From: Tsuneonella mangrovi
GTDB lineage: Bacteria; Pseudomonadota; Alphaproteobacteria; Sphingomonadales; Sphingomonadaceae
DNA length: 64,000 bases
Direction: 5' to 3'
Assembly: GCF_002269345.1 (NCBI RefSeq)
Contig: NZ_CP022889.1
Span: forward strand, 620,001 to 684,000
Positions 10,489-18,713 of the stretch are shown here, piece by piece (position 1 is the first letter of the stretch; each line of letters opens with the position of its first letter). The notes beneath the pieces were generated by a model. It saw only the letters and a list, made by a program, of their open reading frames with translations, had not been told where the DNA came from and made no database searches. The position numbers were made by a program, and so were the translations under genes.

Positions 10489-12249
10489 TTACTGGTCGCG
10501 CGGGTCCACCTTGTCGAGCGCTTCGGCGAGCTTTTCCGCAAGCGCCATCGCGACCTGTTCCTTGGGCATCTCGGGCAGGTCTTCCACGCCGTCGCTGCTG
10601 ACGATGTGGACGGTGTTGGCATCGCCGCCCATGACATCGCCCGACACGTCGTTGGCGACAATCCAGTCGGCTGCCTTGCGCTTTCGCTTGGTCTTGGCGT
10701 TCTCGACCACGTCCTCGGTTTCGGCTGCAAAGCCGATCAGCACCTTGGGACGCTGCTTGCCCGCCGCGACGATCGCGAGGATGTCGGGGTTCTCTGCCAG
10801 CAGCAGTGCGGGCGGCGCTGAACCGCGCTTTTTCATCTTCTCGGACTTGTAGTCCTTGCTGCGCCAGTCGGCGACGGCAGCAACCATGAACGCAGCATCG
10901 GCCGGCAAGGCCTTCTTGACCGCATCGGCCATTTCGCGCGCGGATTCGACGTCGATCCGGTCAACTCCCGGCGGAGTCTGGAGATGCACCGGGCCGGCCA
11001 CCAGGGTAACCCGCGCACCAAGCGCCGCGGCCGCGGCAGCAATGGCAAAACCTTGTTTGCCGCTCGAGCGATTGGCGATGTAGCGAACCGGGTCGATCGG
11101 CTCGTGCGTCGGCCCGGCAGTGACCAGCACGTGGCGGCCGAACAGCGGACGATGATCCGGGGCCACCTCGAACTCGGGCTGGCCTTCGAGCGGATCTTCC
11201 TCGATCGAAAATTCTTCCGGCACCGGTTCGGGTGCCTGTTCGCCGGTCCCTGTCTTGACCGTGTGGTTGATCGCTTCTGGATCGGTCGGCGGTGCCGAAC
11301 GCGCCTTGCCCTTGGTCGCCATCAGCGGACCGGACAGGTCGGGTTCGGGAAGCGGTTCGGCGTCTTGTTCCTCCGCGGGAGCTTCGCCGTCTTCAGACAG
11401 TCCCTCGGGCGCGTCCTCAAGCTCGGCCTCGTGCTCGGACAGCTCTTCGATCTCTTCTTCCTCGGGCGATTCCTCGCGCGGCTGGCGCGAGCGCGGGATA
11501 AGCGCGGAAAGCAGGCTTCCAAAGCCGCCCTTGCTTTCCGGCTCCGGCTCACCCTCTTCGCCCAGCACCTCGGCTTCGTCAGCATCATCGGCCAGCTTGG
11601 CCTCCGCCGGAGTGGACTTTGCCGAAGGCGGAGGCGGCGGCGCGACTTCACCCGGGTCGAGCCCGAGCTGGTCGGCAATGGCTGCCCAGATCACCGGCGG
11701 TTCGGGCAAGCGGCCCGGGCCAAATTCGCCGCACGCCATCGTCCCCTCGTCGGGATCGATAACGGTCACACCAGCATCACGCAGCCATTCAACGTTGCGC
11801 TGGGTGGTCGCGTGCTCCCACATCCGCACGTTCATCGCCGGGACCGCCATGACCGGCTTGTCGGTCGCCAGGATCAGCGTCGTGGCGAGATCGTCGGCGA
11901 TACCGGCGGTCATCTTGGCCATCAGGTCCGCCGTCGCCGGGCAAACGACCAGCAGGTCGGCTTCCCGCGAAAGCTGGATATGGCCCATCTCGACCTCGTC
12001 CTTGAGATCGAACAGGCTGGTGTAGACCTTGTTTTCGGAAAGCGCGCCTAGTGCGAGCGCAGTCACGAACTGGCTGCCGCCTTGGGTCAGCACACAAGTG
12101 ACGTCCGCCCCGCCCTTGCGGATCAGGCGCACGAGCTCGCACGCCTTGTAGGCCGCGATGCCGCCCCCGACGACGAGCAGGACTTTCGGGCCGCTCAAGC
12201 GCAGCGATTCCCGCGTGTCACGTGATGGCCTTGCGACCAGGTCGTGCAT
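10489..12249 (-). CDS. coaBC: Bifunctional CoaBC with a large acidic linker
   Basis: CoaBC makes 4'-phosphopantothenoyl-cysteine (CoaB) and decarboxylates it (CoaC) in coenzyme A synthesis. From the ATG at 12249 the protein has 586 residues, against about 400 for typical CoaBC. The CoaC domain (about 1-195) has KVLLVVGGGIAAYK, the PAMNVRMWEH segment and the substrate-clamp GxxACGEFGPGRL. The CoaB domain (about 368-586) starts HVLVTAGPTHEPIDPVRYIANRSSGKQG. Between them sit about 170 residues rich in Glu, Asp, Pro and Ala with no obvious fold. The frame is continuous, so this is an insertion, not two genes. An in-frame start further upstream is less likely. Confidence 0.95.
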   Translation of the reverse strand: MHDLVARPSRDTRESLRLSGPKVLLVVGGGIAAYKACELVRLIRKGGADVTCVLTQGGSQFVTALALGALSENKVYTSLFDLKDEVEMGHIQLSREADLLVVCPATADLMAKMTAGIADDLATTLILATDKPVMAVPAMNVRMWEHATTQRNVEWLRDAGVTVIDPDEGTMACGEFGPGRLPEPPVIWAAIADQLGLDPGEVAPPPPPSAKSTPAEAKLADDADEAEVLGEEGEPEPESKGGFGSLLSALIPRSRQPREESPEEEEIEELSEHEAELEDAPEGLSEDGEAPAEEQDAEPLPEPDLSGPLMATKGKARSAPPTDPEAINHTVKTGTGEQAPEPVPEEFSIEEDPLEGQPEFEVAPDHRPLFGRHVLVTAGPTHEPIDPVRYIANRSSGKQGFAIAAAAAALGARVTLVAGPVHLQTPPGVDRIDVESAREMADAVKKALPADAAFMVAAVADWRSKDYKSEKMKKRGSAPPALLLAENPDILAIVAAGKQRPKVLIGFAAETEDVVENAKTKRKRKAADWIVANDVSGDVMGGDANTVHIVSSDGVEDLPEMPKEQVAMALAEKLAEALDKVDPRDQ

Positions 12250-12391
12250 CTGCAATCCCACTGTTTCATCGCGCCAGACTAGCCCCGGCGCATACCGGTT
12301 GCCAATCCTCAACCCGCAATGGTTAAGATTACGCTAGCGCCGACCCGTAATGCACGAGTAGGAATCGGGTAACCGGAGGAGAAAAAGTACC

Positions 12392-12775
12392 ATGCGCCTG
12401 ATAGTAACCGCCCTGCTTTTCGCTGTCGGATTGCTGTTCATCCTCCTGGGGTTGAACTTCCTGGTGTTCCCGGTGAACGCAGGCGGCGGATTCGGCCTCA
12501 ACGCCAATGGCGCACAAGGCCTGGCGGTCCTGCGGGCGGATTTCCCGGCAATGTTCTTTGTCGGCGGCGCGACGATGCTGTGGGGGGCCTGGAAGCGAAA
12601 CGGAGAGCTACTGCTCGTGCCGGCTGCGATTTTCGGCCTTGCCTTGCTCGGAAGGTTCGTATCGCTGGCGCTCGACGGCACCTACCCCGCGTTCTGGTTG
12701 CCGATGGCGGTAGAGGCGACCGCCGCAGCCCTCGCATTGATCGGCAGCAAGGTACTGCCGCACGAAGTGGTCTAG
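12392..12775 (+). CDS. DUF4345-like small membrane protein
   Basis: The 127-residue protein has four hydrophobic helices (about 4-26, 45-65, 72-90 and 97-120) with short loops. An LRADFPAMFFVGGATMLWGAW segment and LLGRFVSLALDGTYPAFWLP resemble the DUF4345 family, whose role is not known. It is divergent from coaBC across about 140 bases and convergent with ubiB, sharing a CTAG in which the two TAG stop codons overlap. The start is supported by GGAGGAG about 10 bases upstream. Confidence 0.7.
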   Translation: MRLIVTALLFAVGLLFILLGLNFLVFPVNAGGGFGLNANGAQGLAVLRADFPAMFFVGGATMLWGAWKRNGELLLVPAAIFGLALLGRFVSLALDGTYPAFWLPMAVEATAAALALIGSKVLPHEVV

Positions 12776-14331
12776 AAATGCACCAACCCCACGGCGAACG
12801 CCGCAGCAACGGCAGCCCCGCCAATTAATCCACCCAGCAACAACTGAAGCCAGTTGAGCCGCGATTTGCGCCTGCGGTCCCACATCAGTTCTATCTCGGG
12901 GAGCGGCGGCGGTTCGGGTGCGCCTCCCTTGGCGGGGAACCTCTCCTCCACTCGCCGGACCAGGTCCGGCAGGCGCAGGAGCGTCTCAGCGTCTTTCTTG
13001 ATCCGGTCGGCGAGCGCGGCTTCCGGGCCAAGCTCGTCGCGAATCCAGCTGCGCACGAACGGCGCTGACACATCCCACATGTTGATCTGCGGGTTGAGGC
13101 TGGTGGCAATCCCTTCGACCATCACCATCGTCTTTTGCAGCAGAAGCAGGTGCGGCTGGGTCTCCATGTCGAAATCGCGGGTGATCGCGAACAGCCCGTC
13201 GAGCATCTGGCCCACGCTCAGCTCGCTCACCGGCTTGCCGCGCATCGGCTCGCCCACCGCACGCAGCGCGGTCGCGAACTCGTCGACCGAGTGGTAGCTC
13301 GGCACGTATTGCGCTTCGAAGTGGATTTCCGCCACGCGGCGATAGTTCCCGGTGGTCAGGCCATAAAGGATTTCCGCCAGCCATTGCCGTGCGCGGCGGT
13401 CGATCCGCCCCATGATCCCGAAATCGATCGCGGCAATCGTCCCGTCGGCGCGCACGAACAGGTTTCCCTGGTGCATGTCGGCATGGAAGAAACCCCCGCT
13501 GATCGCCTGGCGCAGGAACGCCAGCACCAGCCGTTCGGCCAGCTGTGGCAAGTCGTGTCCAGCCGCGATCAGCTCGTCGCGCTTGGAAATCTTGATCCCG
13601 TCGATCCAGTCGACGGTCATCACCCGGCCGTTGGTGCGATCCCAGTCGATCGAGGGAATCATGTAGCCCTCGACGCCGTGCATCGATTCGGCGAGTTCGC
13701 TGGCCGAGGCCGCTTCGCGCCGCAGGTCGAGTTCGCGATTGGTCCAGCGCTTGAAGTTGGCGATCGTTAGACGCGGTCGCAGCCGCTTGGCTTCGCCGCC
13801 AAACGCCTCGAGGTGTGCCGCGGCCCATTCATACGTCTCGATGTCGCGCGCGAGCCGCTTGCGGATGCCGGGACGAAGCACCTTGACCGCCACTTGCCGC
13901 CCTTCGGTCGTCACCGCCCGGTGGACTTGCGCGATCGAGGCCGAGCCGACGGGCTCCGGGTCGATTTCGGCGAAAAGCTCGCTCGTCGCCCTGCCGAAGC
14001 TGGACGCAATCGCCTGCTCGATTTCGGCAAAGGCAATCGGCGGGAGGTCGTCCTGCAACGTCAGCAGGTTGTTCGCAGCCGCTTCACCCACCAGGTCGGG
14101 TCGCGTCGCAAGCGACTGGCCGAGCTTGATCGCCGCCGGACCGATATCCTGAAACGCGCCGGCATAATCGGGCACGTGCGGCTGGTTCGTGCCGAAACGG
14201 GCAATGCGTGCAAGTCGCTTGACCTCGGGCGGCGTGTTCGGATCGCGCTCGATCCCGCGCAGGGCACCGTGGCGCGCCAGCGTCCGCCCCCACTTGAGCA
14301 GGCGAAAGATATGGGTGACGGGCCGCGTCAC
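12772..14331 (-). CDS. ubiB: UbiB, ubiquinone-biosynthesis atypical kinase
   Basis: UbiB is a membrane-anchored ATPase-like protein kinase homologue needed for ubiquinone synthesis. The 519-residue protein carries the KxGQ motif of the ADCK/UbiB family (AAIKLGQSLATRPD), the alanine-rich loop and lysine (VAVKVLRPGI), the catalytic HADMHQGNLFVRADG and IDFGIMGRID. Two C-terminal transmembrane helices (about 495-519) anchor it. The start was taken as GTG at 14331, one base past the ubiE stop, rather than an ATG inside ubiE; the family N-terminus begins there (TRPVTHIFRLLKWGRTLA). It is in an operon with ubiE. Confidence 0.96.
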   Translation of the reverse strand: MTRPVTHIFRLLKWGRTLARHGALRGIERDPNTPPEVKRLARIARFGTNQPHVPDYAGAFQDIGPAAIKLGQSLATRPDLVGEAAANNLLTLQDDLPPIAFAEIEQAIASSFGRATSELFAEIDPEPVGSASIAQVHRAVTTEGRQVAVKVLRPGIRKRLARDIETYEWAAAHLEAFGGEAKRLRPRLTIANFKRWTNRELDLRREAASASELAESMHGVEGYMIPSIDWDRTNGRVMTVDWIDGIKISKRDELIAAGHDLPQLAERLVLAFLRQAISGGFFHADMHQGNLFVRADGTIAAIDFGIMGRIDRRARQWLAEILYGLTTGNYRRVAEIHFEAQYVPSYHSVDEFATALRAVGEPMRGKPVSELSVGQMLDGLFAITRDFDMETQPHLLLLQKTMVMVEGIATSLNPQINMWDVSAPFVRSWIRDELGPEAALADRIKKDAETLLRLPDLVRRVEERFPAKGGAPEPPPLPEIELMWDRRRKSRLNWLQLLLGGLIGGAAVAAAFAVGLVHF

Positions 14332-14332
14332 G

Positions 14333-15076
14333 TCAGATCTTCCACCCCGAATGGATGGCGACGAGCCCGCCAAGGATCGGCTCGACCTTTGTCCGGCTGA
14401 ACCCGGCCTTGCGGATCATCGCTTCGAATTCGGGCATCGGCGGGAACCGGCGGATCGATTCAATCAGGTAGCGATACGAATCCTCGTCGCCAGCAACCAG
14501 CTTGCCGATCTGCGGCACCAGCTTGTGCGAATAGGCATCGTAGACGTCCTTGAAACCGGGCCATTCGGTGGTCGAGAATTCGAGGCAATAGAACCGCCCG
14601 CCGTGCTTCAGCACTCGGTGCGCCTCTGCCAGCGCCTTGTCGATATGGGTAACGTTGCGGATGCCGAACGCGATCGTGTAGGCATCGAACAGGCGGCTTG
14701 GATAGGTCAGCTCTTCCGCATTTTGCCGCGACCAGCTGAGCCCGTCGATCCCGCGATCGAGCGCGCGCTCGATCCCCACGTCGAGCATTTCCTGGTTGAT
14801 GTCGGCCACGGTCACTTCCGCGCCGCGCGCGGCCATGCGGAAGGCGATGTCGCCCGTCCCGCCCGCCATATCGAGGATCGCTTCGCCCGGTTGCGGCTTC
14901 ACCCGGCGGACGAACTTGTCCTTCCACAGCCGGTGCATCCCGGCTGACATGGCATCGTTCATCACATCGTACTTTGCCGCGACGTTAGAAAACACCGCAC
15001 CGACGCGGCGGGTCTTTTCATCGGGTGCAACGTCTTCGTAGCCGAAGGATACCTGTTCGCTTGCCTGCTTGCTCAT
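14333..15076 (-). CDS. ubiE: Ubiquinone biosynthesis C-methyltransferase UbiE
   Basis: UbiE is the SAM-dependent C-methyltransferase of ubiquinone and menaquinone synthesis. The 247-residue protein shows FSNVAAKYDVMNDAMSAGMHRLWK, SAM motif I (ILDMAGGTGDIAFRMA), the family signature NAEELTYP-x-x-x-FDAYTIAFGIRNVT, and FYCLEFSTTEWPGFKDVYDAYS. The start at 15076 matches the family; ATG at 15112 would add 12 residues overlapping the mutM promoter region. ubiB follows after one base. It is divergent from mutM, an arrangement common in alphaproteobacteria. Confidence 0.97.
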   Translation of the reverse strand: MSKQASEQVSFGYEDVAPDEKTRRVGAVFSNVAAKYDVMNDAMSAGMHRLWKDKFVRRVKPQPGEAILDMAGGTGDIAFRMAARGAEVTVADINQEMLDVGIERALDRGIDGLSWSRQNAEELTYPSRLFDAYTIAFGIRNVTHIDKALAEAHRVLKHGGRFYCLEFSTTEWPGFKDVYDAYSHKLVPQIGKLVAGDEDSYRYLIESIRRFPPMPEFEAMIRKAGFSRTKVEPILGGLVAIHSGWKI

Positions 15077-15132
15077 GGGCAAGCGCCTTAGGGGCAATTG
15101 CCGCGCGGGCAAAGGGTGTTAGAGAGCCTGCG

Positions 15133-15948
15133 ATGCCCGAGCTTCCCGAAGTCGAAACCACCGTGCGCGGGCTTGCCGCTTTCCTCGAAGGCGAGACCAT
15201 CGTGCGCGTCACGCAGAACCGGCCCGACTTGCGTCGCCCATTCCCGCCGGATCTTGTACAGGCGCTGACCGGAGCGAAGGTAACGTCGCTCGGGCGGCGC
15301 GCAAAGTACGGCTTGATCCACACCGACCGCGATCGGACGATGGTATTCCACCTGGGCATGAGCGGGCGCTGGCGGATCGACCCCGAACGCGCCGAGAAGC
15401 ACGACCATCTCGTGATCGAGACGGCCGGGCACCGCTTTACCTTGAACGATGCGCGACGGTTCGGGTCGGTCGACCTGATCGATACGCCGAGCCTCGAAAG
15501 CTGGCCGGCATTCGCCGCGCTCGGCCCCGAACCGCTTGGGCCTGGCCTGACTACCGCGCACCTGAAGGCAGCGTTCGCGGGCAGGAAGCAGGCGATCAAG
15601 CTGCTCTTGCTCGATCAGCGGATCGTCGCCGGGCTCGGCAATATATATGTGTGCGAGGCGCTGTTCCGCGCCGGGATCGATCCACGCAAGGCAGCGGGAC
15701 GCGTGAGCAGAGCCAAGCTGGAGTTGCTCGTCCCGGCAATCCGCGAAGTGCTTGAACAGTCGATCGTCGATGGCGGTTCGACCTTGCGCGACTACGCCAG
15801 GCCCGATGGCGAGCTGGGGTATTTCGCGACCCGCTTTGCGGTCTACGGACGCGAGGATCAGCCTTGCCTTCAGGGCGATGGCGGCAAGATCCGTCGGGTC
15901 GTGCAGGGCGGGCGCAGCTCATGGTTCTGCCCGCGCTGCCAACGATAG
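15133..15948 (+). CDS. mutM: Formamidopyrimidine-DNA glycosylase MutM (Fpg)
   Basis: MutM removes 8-oxoguanine and formamidopyrimidines and cuts the abasic strand. After Met the protein starts PELPEVETTVRGL, with the catalytic Pro2 and Glu3. It has the KYGLIHTDRDRTMVFHLGMSGRWR strands, GNIYVCEALFRAGIDP (helix-two-turn-helix) and a C-terminal zinc-finger region. That region reads QPCLQGDGGKI ... SSWFCPRCQR: only three of the four usual cysteines are visible, with a Gly where the second Cys of the first pair normally sits. Total length (271 aa) is normal. It is divergent from ubiE. Confidence 0.96.
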   Translation: MPELPEVETTVRGLAAFLEGETIVRVTQNRPDLRRPFPPDLVQALTGAKVTSLGRRAKYGLIHTDRDRTMVFHLGMSGRWRIDPERAEKHDHLVIETAGHRFTLNDARRFGSVDLIDTPSLESWPAFAALGPEPLGPGLTTAHLKAAFAGRKQAIKLLLLDQRIVAGLGNIYVCEALFRAGIDPRKAAGRVSRAKLELLVPAIREVLEQSIVDGGSTLRDYARPDGELGYFATRFAVYGREDQPCLQGDGGKIRRVVQGGRSSWFCPRCQR

Positions 15949-16091
15949 CGGCGAGATGGCTAGCCGATGCTTGACGATTCGCCCCCTTCCCGCTAGGGGC
16001 GCCGCTTTCCGGCGGATACCCGCCGTTAGCAACATTCGACACACAGGTTTTCGGCCGCTTGCCTGACGGGCGGCCAGCAGTAAGGACAGAC

Positions 16092-16352
16092 ATGGCCAAC
16101 ACGCCGCAAGCCAAGAAGCGCATCCGCCGCAACGACCGTCGCGCGGAAGTCAACACCGCCCGCATGAGCCGCATCCGCAGCTTCATCAAGAAGGTCGAAA
16201 CCGCAATTGCCGGTGGTGACAAGACGGCCGCTGCCGAGGCACTCAAGGAAGCGCAGCCGGAATTGATGCGCGGCGTTGCTCGCGGCGTGGTCCACAAGAA
16301 CACGGCTGCCCGCAAGATGAGCCGGCTCAGCAAGCGAGTCGCTTCGCTCTGA
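16092..16352 (+). CDS. rpsT: 30S ribosomal protein S20
   Basis: The 86-residue basic protein starts [20 protein letters not shown] and ends [22 protein letters not shown], both standard for bacterial S20, which binds 16S rRNA early in 30S assembly. The start at 16092 follows an AAGGACAG ribosome-binding site. A perfect intrinsic terminator lies 50 bases downstream. The position next to dnaA is conserved across alphaproteobacteria. Confidence 0.98.
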   Translation: MANTPQAKKRIRRNDRRAEVNTARMSRIRSFIKKVETAIAGGDKTAAAEALKEAQPELMRGVARGVVHKNTAARKMSRLSKRVASL

Positions 16353-16402
16353 GTCGCGAGTCGCCCCATCTCGGGGCCGCTTGATCATCATCCGAACACG
16401 AT

Positions 16403-16431
16403 AACGCCGGTGCAATTGCGCCGGCGTTTTT
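16403..16431 (+). terminator. Intrinsic terminator of rpsT
   Basis: An 8-bp GC-rich stem (aacgccgg with ccggcgtt), extended by a self-complementary core gcaattgc, ends in TTTTT at 16427-16431. It insulates rpsT from dnaA. Confidence 0.9.
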
Positions 16432-16785
16432 GTTGCACCTGCGAGAGCAACTGTAACCGAACTGCAAAAAACCTAGGGATTCTGCCGATTCGCAAGCCTT
16501 GCACTGCAACGTAGTTATTTTTCAATGCTTTATATGCAATTGCTGGGGTTTCGGCGAGTCAACAGGTTTTATTTCATTTTTTTTGCACCCTGCCCCTTGC
16601 AAGCCGCGCCGCGCTGTTCAATTGAATGCCCGGTCAGCAGCAGGACAGCGCTGATTCTAACATCACTGGACACGACGTTTGAGCCTTAACCGGGGGGTTT
16701 TGAGGCACGCCGAAGTTTTGTCCAGCGACGGGGCAAACAGACAGGATCGGCGAATGCCGGATTTCGGGGACGGGGACTGGCATCG
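16432..16785 (+). promoter_or_regulatory. AT-rich dnaA upstream region with a GANTC cluster
   Basis: These about 350 bases hold no supportable gene. They are distinctly AT-richer than their surroundings (for example 16510-16545 and 16568-16582). GANTC sites occur at 16478, 16487, 16556 and 16653, with three more just upstream at 16336, 16351 and 16358. GANTC is the target of the alphaproteobacterial cell-cycle methylase CcrM, which influences dnaA transcription in Caulobacter. No consensus DnaA box was seen, so this is read as a promoter region, not an origin. A strong GGGGACGGGGA ribosome-binding stretch precedes the dnaA start. Confidence 0.55.
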
Positions 16786-18249
16786 ATGACTGATATGAAC
16801 AGCGGCGTGGGGTCGACGCGGCGCAAGGGCGGTGAGGGCAATATGGAAGATCTGGAGGCAGTAAACCTGGCAGCCGATTGGGCAGACATCAGCCAGGGCC
16901 TCCGAAAAGATCTTGGCCACCAGCTTCACAGCCAGTGGATCAAGCCGATCCAGGTCGGCGGGATCGACAAGGACAGCGGCACACTCAATCTCTACCTGCC
17001 GACCGAGTTTTCTGCCAACTGGGTCAACGACCGGTTCCACGACCGGCTGAGCCTGGCGTGGAAGATCGCGCGCGGTGAAGTCCGCCACGTCAAGATCATG
17101 GTCCACCCTGGCCGCCGCAAGCTGCCCGAACTCAATTTCGGCAATGGCCGCGCGGCGAACGATGGCGGCGACACCAGCATGATCGCGGTTTCGGCCAGCT
17201 CGATCGGCGATCGCGGGTTCACTTCGTCGGTCGGTCTGGATCCATCGCTGACCTTTGCCGCATTCATCACCGGCGAAGCCAACGTGCTGGCCTGCAACGC
17301 CGCGCAGCGGATGGCCGCAACCGAACAACCGCAGTTTTCGCCGCTCTACCTCAAGGCCGCAACCGGCCAGGGCAAGACCCACCTGCTCCACGCGATCGGT
17401 CACGCGTATCTTTCGGCCCACCCCCGCGCGCGGATTTTCTACTGCAGCGCAGAGCGGTTCATGGTCGAATTCGTCCAGGCGCTGAAATCGAACCAGACGA
17501 TCGAATTCAAGGCGCGCCTGCGCAGCTTCGACTTGCTGCTGGTCGACGACATCCAGTTCATCATCGGAAAGGCGAGCGCACAAGAAGAGCTGCTCTACAC
17601 GATCGATGCGCTGCTGGCCGAAGGCAAGCGGCTGGTGTTTGCCGCCGACCGCGCGCCTCAGGCGCTCGACGGGGTCGAGCCGCGTCTGCTCAGCCGCCTG
17701 TCGATGGGCCTCGTTGCCGATATCCAAGCGGCCGACATGGAGCTGCGCCGCAAGATCCTCGAATCGAAGCTCACCCGCTTCGCACCGCTCGACGTTCCCG
17801 CCGATGTGATCGACTTTCTCGCCCGCACGATCACCCGCAATGTGCGCGAGTTGGTCGGCGGCCTCAACAAGCTGATCGCCTACGCCCAGCTGACCGGGCA
17901 AGAGGTCTCGCTCCAGCTCGCCGAAGAGCAGCTGACCGATATCCTTTCGGCCAACCGCCGCCGGATCACGATCGACGAGATCCAGCGCACGGTGTGCCAG
18001 TTCTACCGTATCGACCGTGCCGAGATGGCCAGCAAGCGCCGCGCGCGCGCCGTTGTTCGCCCGCGCCAGGTGGCAATGTACCTCTCGAAGGTGCTTACGC
18101 CCCGCTCCTACCCTGAAATCGGGCGTAAGTTCGGCGGGCGCGACCATTCGACGGTAATCCACGCGGTGCGGCTGATCGAGGACCTGCGCCAGCGCGATGC
18201 CGACATGGACGGCGACGTGCGCAGCCTGCTGCGACAGCTGGAAAGCTGA
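16786..18249 (+). CDS. dnaA: Chromosomal replication initiator DnaA
   Basis: DnaA binds the origin and opens DNA for replication. Over 487 residues it has domain I (about 25-105), a short linker, the AAA+ domain (about 150-370) and the C-terminal DNA-binding domain with VAMYLSKVLTPRSYPEIGRKFGGRDHSTV. Walker B is LLLVDDIQFI. The P-loop reads AATGQGKTH (191-199), so the first glycine of the GxxxxGKT pattern is Ala. In-frame ATGs at 16795 and 16843 exist; 16786 was preferred for its ribosome-binding site. The AAA+ and DNA-binding signatures make the identity certain. Confidence 0.98.
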   Translation: MTDMNSGVGSTRRKGGEGNMEDLEAVNLAADWADISQGLRKDLGHQLHSQWIKPIQVGGIDKDSGTLNLYLPTEFSANWVNDRFHDRLSLAWKIARGEVRHVKIMVHPGRRKLPELNFGNGRAANDGGDTSMIAVSASSIGDRGFTSSVGLDPSLTFAAFITGEANVLACNAAQRMAATEQPQFSPLYLKAATGQGKTHLLHAIGHAYLSAHPRARIFYCSAERFMVEFVQALKSNQTIEFKARLRSFDLLLVDDIQFIIGKASAQEELLYTIDALLAEGKRLVFAADRAPQALDGVEPRLLSRLSMGLVADIQAADMELRRKILESKLTRFAPLDVPADVIDFLARTITRNVRELVGGLNKLIAYAQLTGQEVSLQLAEEQLTDILSANRRRITIDEIQRTVCQFYRIDRAEMASKRRARAVVRPRQVAMYLSKVLTPRSYPEIGRKFGGRDHSTVIHAVRLIEDLRQRDADMDGDVRSLLRQLES

Positions 18250-18272
18250 GCGCATTGCGCTATGGGGGCTTC

Positions 18273-18713
18273 ATGTCCCCGTCAGACCATTTCCACGCGC
18301 TCCCCGTCAATCTCCCGGCAACGTTCTGGCAAGCTGCCAAGCGCGGCGTCCGCTGCCGCTGCCCGCGTTGCGGCGGCGGCGAGCTGTTCGGCAAGTGGCT
18401 CAAGCCGGTCGAGCGCTGCCGCACCTGCGGTCAGGACTGGACCCATGCACGGGCGGACGATGTCCCGGCGTACATCTCGATCCTGCTCACCGGCCACCTG
18501 CTCGCCCCGCTGATCATCTTCCTGTTCGCGGACCTCGACCTGTCGCTGTGGGCGGCGGCGGCGATCATCTTCCCGCTCGCGACCGGAATGGTGATCGGCG
18601 GGCTGCAGCCGATCAAGGGCGCAGTGATCGCGTTGCAATGGTGGCTGGGGATGTTCGGTTTCAAGCGTGAGCGCCCCGCCGAGGCCACGCCTGCCCTCCC
18701 CGATACCCAATGA
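18273..18713 (+). CDS. DUF983 membrane protein
   Basis: The 146-residue protein is of the DUF983 family. A zinc-ribbon-like segment with paired cysteines (CRCPRCGGG and CRTCG, about residues 27-60) is followed by two transmembrane helices (about 70-90 and 95-115) and an LQPIKGAVIALQWWLGM motif. In some alphaproteobacteria DUF983 genes accompany cytochrome oxidase genes, but not here. Its stop overlaps the next start as ATGA. The function is not established. Confidence 0.88.
   Translation: MSPSDHFHALPVNLPATFWQAAKRGVRCRCPRCGGGELFGKWLKPVERCRTCGQDWTHARADDVPAYISILLTGHLLAPLIIFLFADLDLSLWAAAAIIFPLATGMVIGGLQPIKGAVIALQWWLGMFGFKRERPAEATPALPDTQ

Noticed and set aside
15025-15132. Longer mutM start upstream
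   Set aside because: The catalytic Pro must follow Met directly, so translation has to start at 15133.
16432-16785. Replication origin next to dnaA
   Set aside because: AT-rich, but no consensus DnaA boxes were seen; many alphaproteobacteria have the origin elsewhere.
16663-18255. Long minus-strand reading frame (530 codons) opposite dnaA
   Set aside because: It is the opposite strand of a certain dnaA gene, with no domain and biased residue use typical of a high-GC shadow.
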